Position numbers and translations under genes: made by a program. This document shows, in pieces, positions 61,601 to 64,000 of a stretch of DNA of 64,000 bases; within the stretch, counting starts at the first letter, position 1; the number at the start of each line of letters is the position of its first letter. Origin of the DNA: Straminergon stramineum (lineage: Eukaryota > Streptophyta > Bryopsida > Hypnales > Calliergonaceae); the NCBI GenBank assembly GCA_963920665.1, contig OY987272.1:2485001-2549000 (forward strand), given 5' to 3'. Under the pieces are notes generated by a model. That model saw nothing but the letters and a program-made list of their open reading frames with translations, did no database searches and was not told the DNA's origin.

Positions 61601-61847
61601 AGTATTACTACAAAAAGCATATGAAAATGCAAAAAATATTCTAACCATTCATCAAAAAGAACTTCATGCTTTAGCAACGCATTTAATAGAACATGAAACT
61701 TTAACTGGAGCTCAAATTAAGACATTACTCTCACAAGTCAATGAAAAGACATCTTGGTCTACTCGTCCTAGTATTACAACTTCATCTGCTGCTATTGCTA
61801 TTGCTGCAGTTGGCAAGAAACCTACTCCTCATCCTGCAAGCACTTAA

Positions 61848-64000
61848 TTTTGAAGATGATTTTATTCTTTATAAAATGCACTAAAGTGGATATGCTCTTT
61901 TTTCCATTATGTTCTATTTGGAACCATATAAATCTTTTGTGCACAGTGTCTTTTTAAGGGGTCTCTTGATTTATCTAAAACTTTGATTCTAAAAATTGGA
62001 TTATTTTCTTCATTTTCATTGAATTTACATGATGGAGTAGGGAACTCCTCTTTTATGGATTTGAATGGTTGGGATCTATTTTGAAGCAATTAGTATTGTT
62101 TTCAATAAATCTCAAAAAACAACATGTTTTTTTATGATATTGAAAAGAAACATATGTAGACCCACAAATAACTTAAAGGCACAATTTTAATTAAATTTGG
62201 TATGAATTGACTTTGTTAATCCTTATATTTGATTATTGATTATATTCTAGATATTGAGTCTATACAATAATTTGTTACCATAAAAGTTCTAAATGTAAGA
62301 ATTCAAGCTATCAAACAAAGAAATGGTTCATTGATTGCTAAACTAACTTAAAATTTGGATTTGAATTCAATATAATAATTTAAAACACGATATAATACAA
62401 TATTGGACCTATAATAAAAATTCCATTTAAAAAATATCAAAAGGTAATTTTTGAGACAAAAAGAATTAAAATGAAAATTGAGGTTACAACATTAAAGATA
62501 TAGAATGTTTAATAAAAAAAATGATTAATTATTATAATAAGATTGAAAAACTATTGGCAAGAATTGGCAAGATTATGTCAAAATATTACTATGATAAATT
62601 AGAAAATATCAAAGAATTTGCTTCATAAATTAATTATTCATCTATTTTAAAATAATTTAATGAAAATATTGATAAATTATTTTTAAAATATCGTAAAAAC
62701 CTTGTAGATAAGGAGTAGTTCTCTTTCCAATCATAGCATCTTCCTCAATTTTGGTTGAAATTGCATAAGTAGTTAGAATGATAATCTCACAGAAAAAATT
62801 AAAACAAGATAATAAAATAACTCCATGTTTAGACTAACTTAAGACAATTATGCCTATAATTTAGAAATAGTAAGGATGTTCTATTCCACTTGACAAAAAA
62901 TTCATCTATATTGTATTTAGAAGAGACCTTTAAAATCATATGGGAAATAAGACATGTATTGTGTTTGTGATCAATACCAATTTCAAAATACAAAGGTAAA
63001 AGAAAATTAGTGGTGTATGTTGGTAGAACTTTCATGAGTTCACCCCTAAGTAAACAGATCCAAAGTCAAAATACATCCATGCAAAGTATTAGAATGACAA
63101 CTATTTAAGTCATTGTTGTGTACCGTATTAGTCTTTATATACAACTACAATATTGGAGCAATGTAGCAGCACTAATTTAGCATTTGGCACATGACTACAA
63201 CCATTATTTAGGATCAAGCCATTAGAGTTTTGGATAGGTTATTACAATTCTACTACTAGTGTAGTTTTTACACTTGTTAGATGATGTATTTCAATTATTT
63301 TCTATTATTAGTGTAATACTATTTTGCAAATATTTTAGATTTGTCAATTGTATAAAAACATTTTTGTTGATTTTGTATGCATCTTTGAACATGCAAATTC
63401 ACATTGTATTATTGTAGAAACTTACATCTATGTCATGAAAAAAAATTGATAATTGATTGGAGTACGAAGAATAGAGAACCCCAAATGCAAATCATATAGA
63501 CTATGTTATGCCTATTTTTTTGGTTAGTAATGTATTTGGATTTCTACACAACAATAATGCTATTAAAAATATGTGCAAAAAGATAAACCTACTAAGGTCC
63601 TCTGTAAATAAGCAAGAATTCTATCCAACATTTTTATAAACTACATCCATTTATAGTGACAAATAAAACTCAATATGGATTTGGAAATTTTTCATTCAAA
63701 CTACCATACCATATTACCATTAGTATCAATGGGAAAATTTCAAAAGTCAATGCACAAAATTTGTAGTATGTGACATGTAACACATTTCTACAAAAGTTTC
63801 AAGAAAAAATTAGTTGTGATGTAAAAGAAAATTCATTTAAAAAGTTGGCCATGTTAATACTTGGTTTTATTTGTTGTAATTTGGAATTACTTTATATTTT
63901 GTCAATTTTTTTAGAACTCCAAAAAAACATTTTGTGCTTTGGCATGTTGTATACATCATTTCCAATTGTTGTACTAAAAAATTAAAGGAAATTGGCATTC
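61848..64000. other. AT-rich region downstream of the FTSH4-like locus
   Basis: No gene or bounded element recognised. A 71-codon open frame at 63770-63985 is hydrophobic by base composition and has no domain. Confidence 0.5.

Larger units (their letters stand above)
56204..61847 (+). pseudogene. FTSH4: FTSH4-type mitochondrial i-AAA protease, probable recent pseudogene
   Basis: Nine GT-AG exons: 56204-56230, 57382-57508, 57975-58244, 59146-59436, 59549-59673, 59923-60125, 60245-60518, 60851-61291 and 61434-61847. They keep one phase throughout and give about 723 codons; Arabidopsis FTSH4 is of similar length. Intact family members are membrane-anchored ATP-dependent zinc proteases facing the mitochondrial intermembrane space. 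Visible: MAWRLLFEQ start, an EYVKALVKVDRLDES N-domain, a membrane segment TLRTLALGFLLLSGVGAL, Walker B IIFMDEID, arginine finger GRFDRH, zinc motif HEGGH (61079-61093) and the third-ligand region SGASSD. Lesions: TGA at 57397-57399 in exon 2, TGA at 61214-61216 (...DETRFS-stop-KQMLARLD...), and Walker A GPPGTSKT with AGT at 59986-59988 instead of Gly. The second stop would remove the third zinc ligand and C-terminal helices. Exons are as AT-rich as the surroundings, unlike RUS6 and LOG. The first two exon boundaries are less certain. A functional gene could exist only with stop bypass, for which I see no mechanism. Confidence 0.88.

Overview
This is an AT-rich stretch of plant nuclear DNA. It holds three spliced genes with plant-type families and GT-AG introns: a RUS6-like DUF647 gene (28.2-33.4 kb), a LONELY GUY (LOG) cytokinin-activating enzyme gene (49.8-53.1 kb), and an FTSH4-type mitochondrial AAA protease locus (56.2-61.8 kb) that carries inactivating lesions. 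All three are on the + strand. The families indicate a land plant or a close relative. Short introns in the first two genes and a mixed composition (GC-richer genic islands in very AT-rich intergenic DNA) would fit a bryophyte, but the species cannot be fixed from the sequence.

Layout. 0.5-10 kb, 18.7-26.9 kb and 33.7-48 kb are dominated by 0.2-1 kb non-coding elements. Their outer ends read TTAA-CCCCTAAA/TGCC... and the inverse ...GGGG-TTAA. I count about 28 copies in at least eight families (called A, B, C, E, G, H, I, K and N here). They are often nested, or abut so that neighbours share one TTAA. The TTAA site and the CCC-type inverted ends are those of the piggyBac superfamily, which I would not expect in bulk in a land plant. 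No transposase is visible, so these would be non-autonomous (MITE-like). Other MITE-like elements are a PIF/Harbinger-like one with a 26-bp perfect hairpin (D), two AGGTAA-ended elements (F, P), one CATTAGAAG-ended element (J) and a long-TIR foldback element (Q). 11.6-13.6 kb is an isolated GC-rich island with no recognisable protein. 27.6-28.2 kb and 49.1-49.8 kb are the GC-richer upstream regions of RUS6 and LOG.

The three genes do not form a pathway. RUS6 belongs to the plastid/vitamin-B6/auxin-linked DUF647 family, LOG releases active cytokinin bases, and FTSH4 is an inner-membrane mitochondrial quality-control protease. RUS6 and LOG have intact frames (515 and 261 residues). The FTSH4-like locus keeps all nine exons and about 723 codons, but has two in-frame TGA codons and a Gly-to-Ser change in Walker A, so I annotate it as a recent pseudogene.

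Exon coordinates were derived by hand from reading frame, splice consensus and family similarity recalled from knowledge; no alignment or transcript data were available.
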